In this document: one piece after another, positions 53,245 through 60,808 of the stretch
Layout: every line of letters starts with the position of its first letter
How positions within the stretch are numbered: the stretch's first letter is position 1
NCBI GenBank assembly: GCA_015075405.1
Contig: JABTUK010000002.1
Coordinates: 1,302,001 to 1,366,000, forward strand
Reading direction: 5' to 3'
DNA length: 64,000 nt
Origin: Anaerolineales bacterium
GTDB lineage: Bacteria; Chloroflexota; Anaerolineae; 4572-78; J111
Notes under the pieces: model-generated
Databases searched by the model: none
Seen by the model: only the letters and a program-made list of their open reading frames with translations
What the model was told of the DNA's origin: nothing
Translations under genes and position numbers: made by a program

Positions 53245-53934
53245 TTAGTTCCCTTTCTCCCCTACTATTGCCAGAAAATTCTCCAGAACTTTCCGCCCGT
53301 CAGGATGGGCGTCATCATATTCTTCGGGGTGGAACTGGACCCCAAAGAGAGGGAGGTCGCGGTGGGCGATGGCCTGCACCCGGCACAGGTCGGTTTCGGC
53401 CAGGGCGCGAAAACTGGCGGGCAGTGCTTTGACTTCCCAATAGTGGGCCTGGAAAAAGGTTGGCTGCGCGGGCAGACCCGCAAACAGGCGATGAGTATTG
53501 TTGACCTTCACCGGCATAAACCCGCGCTCCTGTTTGACCCCCGACAGGTAAGCTCCTTGATAGGGGTCAGCCTCGCCGGGAGCCAGCGGTCCGAGTGGGC
53601 CAATTTCTGCGCCGTAGGCTTCGGCCAGTAGCTGCATACCGGCGCACAAGCCAAGCACAGGCTGCGCCGCTTCGCGGTAAACAGCCCGCAGCCCGGTCAG
53701 GCTGTCTGCGCTGTAGCGCTCAAAATCGGTGTGACAGCCGCTCACAATCACTGCCCGTGCCTGCAATTCTCGCAGCAGGTTGGGGTTGAGCCGGTCATAA
53801 CGCACCATCAGGCACAAGTCGCCCGATAATTCCTCCAGCCGGTATTTGTGTTTCAAGCGCCGGGCCAGTGATTCTTCCCACAGCTCCGGCTGCTGCTGCA
53901 AGCGTTGATGCTCAAGATCAACATAGACCAGCAT
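53245..53934 (-). CDS. Class I glutamine amidotransferase
   Basis: 229 residues. The triad is visible: the nucleophile Cys in VLGLCAGMQLLAE (about residue 98) and the His/Glu pair in FGVQFHPEEYDD (about 205). A ~60-residue N-terminal part with SGCHTDFERYSAD contributes the oxyanion region. The family liberates ammonia from glutamine for a partner synthase. No domain of GMP, carbamoyl or anthranilate synthase is attached, so the partner may be the neighbouring ATP-grasp-like protein (about 200 bp downstream). Confidence 0.85.
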   Translation of the reverse strand: MLVYVDLEHQRLQQQPELWEESLARRLKHKYRLEELSGDLCLMVRYDRLNPNLLRELQARAVIVSGCHTDFERYSADSLTGLRAVYREAAQPVLGLCAGMQLLAEAYGAEIGPLGPLAPGEADPYQGAYLSGVKQERGFMPVKVNNTHRLFAGLPAQPTFFQAHYWEVKALPASFRALAETDLCRVQAIAHRDLPLFGVQFHPEEYDDAHPDGRKVLENFLAIVGEKGN

Positions 53935-54049
53935 TTTTGTCCCCTACTTCTTTTGGCGTAATTTGAAGTTACGTCACTGATGATACCCTATTCTGGGCTA
54001 ACCTTCAAGGGGGCAACTTTAAAAAATTCCTGCCGCAATCGGGTTTGCT

Positions 54050-54078
54050 TTGACAAAGTAATGACTCTCCTTTAAAAT
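54050..54078 (+). promoter_or_regulatory. Near-consensus sigma-70 promoter reading toward mgtE
   Basis: TTGACA (54050-54055), a 17-bp spacer and TAAAAT (54073-54078). If used, it gives a ~380-nt leader to the mgtE ATG at 54467. No other plus-strand gene intervenes. Confidence 0.65.
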
Positions 54079-54121
54079 CTTTGGCGTGGTGTGATCCACA
54101 TGATAACTCCAAGATTTTATA

Positions 54122-54220
54122 GTATCAGCGGATCCAATTTTCGAGGAGTGCGGCACGCCCACGTGCCGCACGGAGCCGCACGTGGGCGTGCTGGCCCCTC
54201 AAATTTGGATATACTGAGTA
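54122..54220. repeat. CTCAGTAGATCCAA-type element, copy 3
   Basis: Left end CAGCGGATCCAATTTTCGAGG and right end CTCAAATTTGGATATACTGAG with core GCACGCCCACGTGC / GCACGTGGGCGTGC. It lies inside the predicted mgtE leader. Confidence 0.8.
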
Positions 54221-54334
54221 TCGGTGGTTAATGCGTAAGGCGCTAGAAGACTTTGACGGGCTACGCATTACGGATAACGGATTAATTTTCTTGGAACTGC
54301 CTAACAAGTCTAAAAAAGGTTTAATGGTGGACGA

Positions 54335-54460
54335 TAGTTCAACGGTCAGTACCAGGGGACAACGGTCCCTTTGCCCTCGGTTGCTGACTCAACCAATCAA
54401 ATAACCCCCGGTTGGCGGTCCAGCGCTGAGCGCCTTCGGGTTGTTGACTATAAACGGAGG
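54335..54460 (+). promoter_or_regulatory. Candidate structured 5' leader of mgtE
   Basis: Possible stems: GTCAG (54345) with CTGAC (54384), enclosing GGGAC (54356) with GTCCC (54365); CAACC (54390) with GGTTG (54410); AACCC (54403) with GGGTT (54438), enclosing GGCG (54414) with CGCC (54431). The ykoK/M-box primary consensus was not found, so a magnesium riboswitch is only a hypothesis. Confidence 0.35.
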
Positions 54461-54466
54461 TGTTCT

Positions 54467-55816
54467 ATGGACCAAGTAATCCTCGAGGACGTGCTGGAGC
54501 AGTTGCGCTCAGCCCTGGAAGCCAATGATCTGGCCACTGCCTCAACTATTATCGAGGAACTCCGCCCGGCCGATCAGGCCGATCTCTTTTGGGAATTAGA
54601 CGAAGACGAACAAACCGCCCTGCTGCCGGAGTTAAATCCGGCCGACGCGGCTGATATTTTAGAGGAACTCTACGACGAAGATGTAGTAGAGCTGGCCGAA
54701 CAGTTACCCCTGGACAAACTGATCCAGATTGTCAACGAAATGGAGCCGGATGAGGCCGCCGATTTGTTGGACGACCTGGAACCGGAGCAGGCTCAGGCCG
54801 TTCTGGCCCAGTTGGAATCGGCTATCGAGGTCAAATCGCTGGCTCATTATGAGGACGATACCGCCGGCGGCTTGATGACCTCGGCCTACATTCCGCTGTG
54901 GCGGCGCATCACCGCCCAACAGGCCATTGATACCATCCGCGCCTGGCGGCCCGACGAAGAAACCATCTACTATCTTTTTGTCACCGACGCGCTCAAACGG
55001 CTAGTTGGGGTGGTCAACCTGCGCCAACTGATTGTGGCTGACCCTGCTACCCCCATCACCGAAATCATGGAAACCGATGTGGTTTATGTCTACACCGATA
55101 CCGACCAGGAAGAGTGCGCCGACCTGATGCAGCGGTACGATTTGCTGGCTCTGCCCGTTGTGGATGAACATAAGACCTTGCTCGGTATTATCACGGTTGA
55201 CGATTTGGTGGATGTCATTCAAAGCGAAGCCGGTGAGGACATTCAACGGATGGGCGGGGCTGAACCGCTGGACCGGGGCTATCTCGATACCAGCATTTTG
55301 GTGATTACCCGAAAGCGGATTGGCTGGTTATTACTCCTATTCATCACGGCTACCCTGACCGGCCTGGTGATGGACTCATTTCAGGATGAGTTGGCGGCCG
55401 CGGTCGCGCTGAGTATTTTTATTCCTATGCTGATTGGCACCGGCGGCAATGCCGGCTCACAAACCACCGCCACCATTATCCACGCGATGGCCATTGGCGA
55501 TGTAGACTGGAAAGATGCCTGGTATGTCTGGCTGCACGAAATGCGCATCGGCGTGGTACTGGGCCTGGGTATGGCCTTGGTCGCTTTTGGTCTGGCCGTA
55601 TTTTGGACTCAAGATTATCGCCTGGCGTTGACGGTCGCCACCTCCATCGCCGGGATTGTGCTGTGGGCCACCGGGGCCGGCTCGCTGCTGCCGCTAACAG
55701 CCGCTCGTGTGGGCATTGACCCCACCGTTGTCTCCGGCCCGGTGATGAGCACCCTGGTGGATGCCACCGGCTTGTTTATCTACTTTACCATCGCTCGTTT
55801 AATTTTGGGACTATGA
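54467..55816 (+). CDS. mgtE: Magnesium transporter MgtE
   Basis: 449 residues from the ATG at 54467 with GGAGG upstream (an upstream ATG at 54371 lacks an RBS). The N-terminal MgtE_N superhelix (1-130) shows LQLLNEMEPDEAADLLDDLEP-type repeats (visible as IQIVNEMEPDEAADLLDDLE). Two CBS domains follow (about 135-255; LLALPVVDEHKTLLGIITV). The transmembrane part (about 285-449) has the MgtE pattern GTGGNAGSQTTATIIHAMAI. The protein is a gated Mg2+ channel. Expression may respond to the long leader upstream. Confidence 0.94.
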   Translation: MDQVILEDVLEQLRSALEANDLATASTIIEELRPADQADLFWELDEDEQTALLPELNPADAADILEELYDEDVVELAEQLPLDKLIQIVNEMEPDEAADLLDDLEPEQAQAVLAQLESAIEVKSLAHYEDDTAGGLMTSAYIPLWRRITAQQAIDTIRAWRPDEETIYYLFVTDALKRLVGVVNLRQLIVADPATPITEIMETDVVYVYTDTDQEECADLMQRYDLLALPVVDEHKTLLGIITVDDLVDVIQSEAGEDIQRMGGAEPLDRGYLDTSILVITRKRIGWLLLLFITATLTGLVMDSFQDELAAAVALSIFIPMLIGTGGNAGSQTTATIIHAMAIGDVDWKDAWYVWLHEMRIGVVLGLGMALVAFGLAVFWTQDYRLALTVATSIAGIVLWATGAGSLLPLTAARVGIDPTVVSGPVMSTLVDATGLFIYFTIARLILGL

Positions 55817-55955
55817 GAAGAGGCGAGGACGCGATGGGGCGGGGAGGCGATGACGCGATGACGCGAGAATTAACTCTGACCTCTTCCTCGCCTCTTCGCC
55901 TCACGCCTCACGCTTCACGCTTCACGCCTCACGCCTCACGTTTTACAGTTTACGT
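55817..55955. repeat. GAGGCGA / TCGCCTC heptamer repeat array
   Basis: GAAGAGGCGAGGACGCGATGG and following units, then TCGCCTCTTCGCCTCACGCCTCACG and CTTCACGCCTCACG units form multiple complementary arms between mgtE and the GT-C gene. Confidence 0.8.
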
Positions 55956-55964
55956 TTTAGATAT

Positions 55965-55972
55965 GGTATAAT
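55965..55972 (+). promoter_or_regulatory. Extended -10 promoter candidate for the GT-C gene
   Basis: TGGTATAAT with TTTACA 19 bp upstream (55942-55947). It is about 20 bases before the TTG start. Confidence 0.4.
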
Positions 55973-55992
55973 CTGGCCTGGCAAGCAGGGCT

Positions 55993-57354
55993 TTGAAAAA
56001 ATCCTTCGACGTTCTCATTTTAGTAATCCTCGTTATTGCCAGAGTCCGGATTGACACCCTGGCCGATTTGGTGCTGCCTCAACGTCACGAGGATGCGCGG
56101 CGGCTGGTGGCCGGCTGGTGGCCGGCGGCCAGCCTGGATCGTCTGGCGCACCCGGAGACCGACCCGGTCAGCCTGATGCTGATTGTTGCGGCGATGGGGC
56201 TGCTGGTGGTCTACGGAGTGGTTGACAGTTTCGAGGAAGAACGGCGCGCCAAAACGATTTATCGGATGAAGCTGGCCCTCATTTACGGCATTATTACCCT
56301 GCTGGTTTTTGGCAAAACAATTTTGCTGATCAATCTGCGCCACCTGAGCGGGCCGGCTAGCTATGCCCACGATGGGGGCGTGATTCAAACCGAAGCAACC
56401 ATTGACTACTTTCTCAACGGCCTCAACCCCTACGTCGAGGATTACGTGGACACGCCCATGGCCGAGTGGGGTTTCGGCGAGTATCGCACGGCGTTGTACC
56501 ATTACCCCTACCTGCCCTGGACCTTTGTCTTTTCGGCTCCGTTTTACCTGTTGAGCTGGGCACTGCTGGGTTGGTTTGACGAGCGCATGGTTTACCTGCC
56601 GCTCTTTGCTTTAACCTTAGTGCTGACGCAGCAGCTTGTCGGAGGGCGGCGAGAAAAATTGATCGCCCTGGCCCTGGTGGGACTCAACCCCATTCTGGCC
56701 GTCAGCGTGATTTTTGGCGAGAACGATCCGTTTGTGTTTTTCTGGATTGTGCTGGCGCTGTGGCTGGTTCGTTCGACCCATTCGGGCCGGCGATTGACAG
56801 CTTCCGCCGCGTTGGGACTGGCCTGCGCCAGCAAGCCGACGGCTTGGTTTTTAGCGCCCTTCTGGCTGCTTTACCTGCTGCGGGAGGACTGGGAAGGGAG
56901 AAGCTGGCCTGAACGAATGGTCGCGCTGTGGCAGCAAGCCTGGCCGCTGCCGGTTGTATTTGGCCTGTGTACCCTGCCCTGGTTCATCTGGAACCCCGAC
57001 GCGATAGTGGATGATGTCTGGCGCTGGTCGGCCGGGCAGGGGCCGACCAGCTATCAAATCTGGGGTTGGGGGGCCAGCAACCTCGTCCTGGCTTTCGGCG
57101 GGGTGGCCGACCGCTTTCAGTATTGGCCTTTTATCATCCCGGAGTTGCTCATCGGCGGGCCGCTGTTGTGGTTTTTGCTGCGCCGGCAGCTTCGGCAAAA
57201 TACGATGGGGACCATGTTGTATGGTTACGGGATATTTTTGCTGGCCTTTTTTTTCGTGTCTCGTTTTCTCCAGCCGAATTACCTGGGCTATCTGGCGGCG
57301 GTGTTGACCCTGGCGTTTCTGGCGGAAGAGAGGCGAGGAAACGAGGAGATGTGA
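55993..57354 (+). CDS. Polytopic GT-C-like glycosyltransferase (GT87-like)
   Basis: 453 residues from a TTG at 55993 with AGCAGGG upstream. About 9-11 hydrophobic segments are seen. The first loop after an early TM segment contains [18 protein letters not shown], typical of GT-C mannosyltransferases (acidic residues near the active site), and later loops have [10 protein letters not shown]. The C-terminus ends inside a GAGGCGAGG repeat (EERRGNEEM), so the last residues are set by the repeat. It may transfer a polyprenyl-linked sugar. Confidence 0.78.
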   Translation: MKKSFDVLILVILVIARVRIDTLADLVLPQRHEDARRLVAGWWPAASLDRLAHPETDPVSLMLIVAAMGLLVVYGVVDSFEEERRAKTIYRMKLALIYGIITLLVFGKTILLINLRHLSGPASYAHDGGVIQTEATIDYFLNGLNPYVEDYVDTPMAEWGFGEYRTALYHYPYLPWTFVFSAPFYLLSWALLGWFDERMVYLPLFALTLVLTQQLVGGRREKLIALALVGLNPILAVSVIFGENDPFVFFWIVLALWLVRSTHSGRRLTASAALGLACASKPTAWFLAPFWLLYLLREDWEGRSWPERMVALWQQAWPLPVVFGLCTLPWFIWNPDAIVDDVWRWSAGQGPTSYQIWGWGASNLVLAFGGVADRFQYWPFIIPELLIGGPLLWFLLRRQLRQNTMGTMLYGYGIFLLAFFFVSRFLQPNYLGYLAAVLTLAFLAEERRGNEEM

Positions 57355-57393
57355 GGCGAGGAGGCGAAGAATTTCTTCGCCTCCTCGCCTCAC
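57351..57393. terminator. Perfect 20-bp repeat hairpin at the end of the GT-C gene
   Basis: GTGAGGCGAGGAGGCGAAGA and its exact complement TCTTCGCCTCCTCGCCTCAC with a 3-base loop; it includes the TGA stop. It is a heptamer repeat that could block polymerase, but lacks a T-tract. Confidence 0.6.
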
Positions 57394-57426
57394 AAGTCAT
57401 CGCATCTTTATTTTTAAGGAGTCAAC

Positions 57427-57885
57427 ATGCTCAACGAAAAAGATATGGCCCCCGATTTTGAATTGCTCGACGATACGGGCAAGGCAACGAAGTTATCGGA
57501 TTTTAGGGGCAAACGAGTCGTATTGTACTTTTTCCCCAAGGCTATGACCAGTGGCTGAACGGTTCAGGCCCAGGGAATCCGTGATGATTTCCTACAGTAT
57601 CAAGAAGCCGATGTGGTCGTCCTGGGCGTCAGCCCGGACACGGTGAAAGATCAGGCCAAGTTTAAGGCCAAAGAGAATTTACCCTATCCGCTATTAGCCG
57701 ACGAAAATCACGAAGTGGCCGAGCTGTATGGGGTCTGGGTGGAAAAATCCATGTATGGCAAGAAATTCTGGGGGGTGGAGCGGACCACCTTTTTGATTGG
57801 GGCCGGCGGTGTGATCGAAAAGATTTTCCGTAAAGTCAAACCAGAAACCCACAGCGAGCAGATTTTGGCCGCGTTGAAGGAATGA
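57427..57885 (+). CDS. Probable selenocysteine-containing peroxiredoxin (BCP family)
   Basis: 152 residues if TGA at 57556-57558 (codon 44) is read as Sec. RBS AAGGAG is 6 bases before the ATG. The frame is continuous on both sides: upstream VVLYFFPKAMTSG, downstream TVQAQGIRDDFLQYQEAD and VVVLGVSPDTVKDQAKFKAK, then LADENHEVAELYGVW and TTFLIGAGGVI. In BCP/PrxQ the catalytic position is the Cys of TPGCT; here TSG-TGA-T occupies it. The resolving Cys (ACG) is replaced by Gln (AQG), so it would be a one-Sec enzyme reducing peroxides with thioredoxin or glutaredoxin. A SECIS-like hairpin follows the TGA. It overlaps plsC by four bases. Confidence 0.85.
57559..57585 (+). promoter_or_regulatory. 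SECIS-like hairpin after the peroxiredoxin TGA
   Basis: Directly after the TGA, ACGGTTC pairs with GAATCCGT, leaving one bulged U on the 3' side; the loop is AGGCCCAGG with G residues. Bacterial SECIS elements known from E. coli fdhF lie at this distance and use a bulged U and a loop G/GU. Energies were not computed. Confidence 0.65.
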
Positions 57886-58604
57886 TGAAACCGATGGAAG
57901 AGGCTTCCCAAATTACCTCCCGCCCGGACTGGCGGGACAGCCTGACATGGTACACCCATGAAACCGCCTTTTGCCGGACCATTAAATTTTTAGGCGGGCT
58001 CTATTTCCATACAGTGGCCGATGTGGAACGGATCGGTTTTGAAAACTTTCCGGCAACGGGGCCATGTATTTTGGCGGCAAATCACATCAGCAATATGGAT
58101 GTGATTTACGTGGGCCTGCATGCGCCCCGCCATCCCCACTTTATGGCCAAGGTGGAGTTGTATAAAAACCCTATCTTTGCCTGGACTATCCGGCTGTGTG
58201 GCTCGTTTCCGGTGCATCGGGGCGAAAATGATGCCTGGGCGCTGCGGCAGGCGGGTCGGGTTTTGGAAGCAGGCCAGATTTTGTGCATGTTCCCCGAGGG
58301 AACGCGCAGCAAAGGTAAGGCTCAGTTGCGCCGGGGCAAGGTAGGAGCGGTCAAGCTGGCGCTCGATTATCAGGCGCCGATAGTGCCGGTGGCTATCAGT
58401 GGCACCGAAAAGTTTGGCTTTAAGGGCTGGAAAGGTAACAAAATCAGAATGGAGGCCGGCCCCCCGCTCGATGTGGTAGCCCTGGCCGGTTCGACAGCTT
58501 ATGATGGGGATACTTTACGCAATCTGACGGGCGTGCTGATGCAGCGCATCGCCGCCATGTTACCGCCCACTTACCGGGGCGTCTACGCGGGAGGCGCGAG
58601 CTAA
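57882..58604 (+). CDS. plsC: 1-acyl-sn-glycerol-3-phosphate acyltransferase
   Basis: 240 residues. The PlsC motifs are complete: NHISNMD (HX4D), a following FMAKVELYKNP, and FPEGTRSKG. It makes phosphatidate from lysophosphatidate at the membrane. The ATG overlaps the peroxiredoxin stop (ATGA), so the two are translationally coupled. Its 3' end overlaps the convergent DUF2085 gene by 45 bp. Confidence 0.92.
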   Translation: MMKPMEEASQITSRPDWRDSLTWYTHETAFCRTIKFLGGLYFHTVADVERIGFENFPATGPCILAANHISNMDVIYVGLHAPRHPHFMAKVELYKNPIFAWTIRLCGSFPVHRGENDAWALRQAGRVLEAGQILCMFPEGTRSKGKAQLRRGKVGAVKLALDYQAPIVPVAISGTEKFGFKGWKGNKIRMEAGPPLDVVALAGSTAYDGDTLRNLTGVLMQRIAAMLPPTYRGVYAGGAS

Positions 58605-59318
58605 TTTGTCGCTCACCTGCCGGCGAATATCCTGAAACGCATCTTCCAGGTAGGGGTAGGCCAGCCAAACCGAGGCCAGGCCAAAAATCATCCCGGAAAT
58701 GGTGCGTCGAAACAGGTCGCTTTGATAAGGGCCAAAATATTTCAAGTAGATCAGCGCCAGGGGACCGGCCAAAAAATAGAGATAGCTGTGCCAGGTGAGA
58801 TACCTGAACCAATGCAGAATGGCGCTGGTAAGGCCCAGCGCAATCAGGCCGATGGCCCATAGCGCCCCCATTGAAACGCCGCTGGCCAGCCAATCGCTGG
58901 CGAGCTGCATGCCGGCATCCAGAGCAATCGGCCACAGAAAAAAAACATACCAACGGACCTGCGGCGGCTTGAGGTGAGGCCGCACCAATCCGTAGCCCAG
59001 GCCGCCCAGCAGAAAGGCGGCATAAATGGCTACATCGCGGTGGCAAATGGCTACCTGTTCGCCCAGAATAAAATAGGACCGTGAAGGCAGTTGGTGGCAG
59101 GTGGCCCGGTAAAGACTATAAATCGTATTAGCCGCACCAGTATAACCGTAAGCCAACAAAATGGGGGCTAAAAAAGGCAAACCCACGTAAAGGAAGAAAA
59201 AGATATTAAAAACGGCCAGCCAGTGCTGGGCCAGCCACAAAATCCGCCGGTTGGCCCACAGGGTCAAATCGCGGGCCGGGCCGGTGACCGGGCGGCGGTG
59301 AGGGACTTCGGGGGTCAT
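58560..59318 (-). CDS. DUF2085 membrane protein
   Basis: 252 residues with about six hydrophobic segments. The DUF2085 signature is clear: CHQLPSRSYFILGEQVAICHRDVAIY, with two Cys and nearby His. The first ~35 residues are Pro/Arg-rich and may be cytoplasmic. Function unknown. The start overlaps the glutaredoxin-like gene (ATGA), so they form one transcript. Confidence 0.88.
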   Translation of the reverse strand: MTPEVPHRRPVTGPARDLTLWANRRILWLAQHWLAVFNIFFFLYVGLPFLAPILLAYGYTGAANTIYSLYRATCHQLPSRSYFILGEQVAICHRDVAIYAAFLLGGLGYGLVRPHLKPPQVRWYVFFLWPIALDAGMQLASDWLASGVSMGALWAIGLIALGLTSAILHWFRYLTWHSYLYFLAGPLALIYLKYFGPYQSDLFRRTISGMIFGLASVWLAYPYLEDAFQDIRRQVSDKLARASRVDAPVSGR

Positions 59319-59587
59319 AAATCAGGGGGTTGCGCCGGGGATGGGTCGGTGAGAAAGGCTTTAATATCAGCCAAGGTAAAGGGCCAGTCAAGTTCAGCCC
59401 CGTTTTGAGGCCGGGCCAAAACCGGGATACGGTCGGTGTATTTGCTGTAGATATGGCTATTATGGGCGTGAGAAATGTCTACCAAATCAATTTCGAGCGG
59501 GATGTCGAGGGTGATTTCCATTAACATCAGGTAGGCATCCTGGCACAAATGGCAGTTCAGTTTGGTGTACAAGATTATTTTTTCCAT
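59315..59587 (-). CDS. Glutaredoxin-like protein (CxxC)
   Basis: 90 residues, thioredoxin-fold. Strand ILYTKLNCHLCQDAYLML carries the CHLC redox pair at residues about 12-15. The middle IEIDLVDISHAHNS-like segment and the cis-Pro motif DRIPVL complete the fold. It resembles the DUF836/glutaredoxin-like family. The redox partner is unknown; the neighbouring cytochrome c maturation genes and the Sec-peroxiredoxin make a thiol role plausible. Confidence 0.87.
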   Translation of the reverse strand: MEKIILYTKLNCHLCQDAYLMLMEITLDIPLEIDLVDISHAHNSHIYSKYTDRIPVLARPQNGAELDWPFTLADIKAFLTDPSPAQPPDL

Positions 59588-59608
59588 ATCTCATATTATA
59601 CACAAAAA

Positions 59609-59632
59609 GCCGGAGATGCAATACCCTCCGGC
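59609..59632 (-). terminator. Rho-independent terminator after ccdA
   Basis: Stem GCCGGAG / CTCCGGC with a 10-base loop; on the minus strand it is followed by CTTTTTGTG, giving a T-tract. It separates ccdA from the glutaredoxin-like gene. Confidence 0.75.
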
Positions 59633-59653
59633 CTTTCTGTTAATTGTCCCAAC

Positions 59654-60388
59654 CTAAATGTTTTCGAGCAGCCAGGCCGGGGCCAGTTGATTGGCGATGG
59701 TATTAAAATAGGTAAAGGTGCCGGTCAGCAGCATCACCCCGATGAGAATAATAAATGCCCCGCTGACCCGCTCGATCAGGCCCATGTGCCGGTTGAGTTT
59801 TTTGAGTTGGCTGGTAGCGGCAGTCAGCATCCAGGCAGTAATTAGAAACGGTACGGCCAAGCCCATGGAGTAAACAAAGAGATACGACATTGCCAGCCCG
59901 ACATTTTGCCCCTGGATAGCTAAAGTTAGAATAGCGCCCAGCAGTGGACCAATGCAGGGGGTCCAACCCGCCGCAAAGGTCATCCCCACCAAGACACTGC
60001 GGGCGTAGCTGGGGGTCTGGCCGTAACCGTACTCCATTTTTTTCTGGATATTAAAAATAGGGATGGTAATCACCCCCATAATATGCAGCCCAAAAATAAT
60101 CAACAGCAAGCCGCCAACCCAGACCATATAATCGGCAACTTTGCCCAACGCACCCCCCAAAAAACCGGCCGGAACGCCAAAAACCACTACAAAGACAAAG
60201 GTAAATCCGGCTACAAACAGGAGGGCGTGGGTAAAGATGTAACTCCGCGGCGGCGCTTCATCCCCTACCAGCGTTGAACCACTCAAATAACCCAAGTAAA
60301 CCGGAATGAGCGGCAAAACACACGGGGAAATAAAGGATAGCAATCCGGCGATGAAAGCGGCAAAAACTGTGATATTTTCGATGCCCAT
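59654..60388 (-). CDS. ccdA: Cytochrome c biogenesis protein CcdA
   Basis: 244 residues from the ATG at 60388 (MGIENIT) with AAAGGA upstream; a longer frame to 60463 has no RBS. Six hydrophobic segments are seen. The two active-site cysteines lie in LSFISPCVLPLIPVYLGYLS (TM1) and GWTPCIGPLLGAIL (TM4), as in CcdA/DsbD-beta. It carries electrons from cytoplasmic thioredoxin to the outside for apocytochrome reduction. Confidence 0.93.
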   Translation of the reverse strand: MGIENITVFAAFIAGLLSFISPCVLPLIPVYLGYLSGSTLVGDEAPPRSYIFTHALLFVAGFTFVFVVVFGVPAGFLGGALGKVADYMVWVGGLLLIIFGLHIMGVITIPIFNIQKKMEYGYGQTPSYARSVLVGMTFAAGWTPCIGPLLGAILTLAIQGQNVGLAMSYLFVYSMGLAVPFLITAWMLTAATSQLKKLNRHMGLIERVSGAFIILIGVMLLTGTFTYFNTIANQLAPAWLLENI

Positions 60389-60427
60389 AAGTGATTTCCT
60401 TTTTGGTAGTTCCGGGAAACAGTTAAT

Positions 60428-60497
60428 CAATCCGTGTTGCGTCGTCTTGCGTCTTCCGCGCAAAGCGTGTTACGCAAGATGTAAGACGTAAGACGCC
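60428..60497. repeat. GTTGCGTCGTCTTGCGTCTT / AAGACGTAAGACG inverted heptamer repeat
   Basis: Complementary GCGTCTT and AAGACGT-type units flank a GCGCAAAGCG core between ccdA and ccmD. Confidence 0.6.
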
Positions 60498-60554
60498 TTC
60501 TCAATCTTACGACGCAAATCTAACGGATTCCTTACCTTCAGCCTCAACGTCTTT

Positions 60555-60707
60555 TTATTCGCCATTTCCTTCGCGCCGGGCCAGTTGCTCCAGCAGCTCG
60601 ACCTCTTTTTGTAAATTACGCTGGCGGTTAACCAGGGTATAAATGTAAACAAAACTCACAATCCAAAAGACGGCATAGCCGGCGGTTAAATAAATTGTGT
60701 CGCCCAT
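60555..60707 (-). CDS. ccmD: CcmD-like small membrane protein
   Basis: 50 residues from the ATG at 60707, RBS AAGGACG, stop TAA at 60557-60555. One hydrophobic segment, YAVFWIVSFVYIYTLVNRQR, is followed by a charged helix (LQKEVELLEQLARREGN). Its size and place directly after ccmC match CcmD, which helps load haem onto CcmE. A 60-residue frame in the other register (60470-60652) has no such features. Confidence 0.75.
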   Translation of the reverse strand: MGDTIYLTAGYAVFWIVSFVYIYTLVNRQRNLQKEVELLEQLARREGNGE

Positions 60708-60736
60708 TAAGAACGTCCTTCTTTGGTTCAAAACAT

Positions 60737-60790
60737 ATTGGCGTGTTGCGTGTTGCGTGTTCCGTTAGTATTATGGAACACGCAACACGG
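60737..60790. repeat. GTGTTGCGTGTTGCG / CGCAACACG heptamer inverted repeat
   Basis: TGGCGTGTTGCGTGTTGCGTGTTCCG and GGAACACGCAACACGG form a hairpin between ccmC and ccmD. Confidence 0.75.
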
Positions 60791-60808
60791 CCCTACTCAA
60801 ACCTTCAA

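Noticed and set aside
54335..54460. M-box (ykoK) Mg2+ riboswitch
   Set aside because: Conserved M-box sequence words are not seen; only generic stems can be drawn.
57613..57885. Separate short peroxiredoxin-like gene
   Set aside because: It is the distal part of the frame interrupted by TGA at 57556; its start has no RBS and lacks the catalytic region.
60470..60652. 60-residue minus-strand frame near ccmD
   Set aside because: Another frame gives a CcmD-like protein with membrane segment and good RBS.
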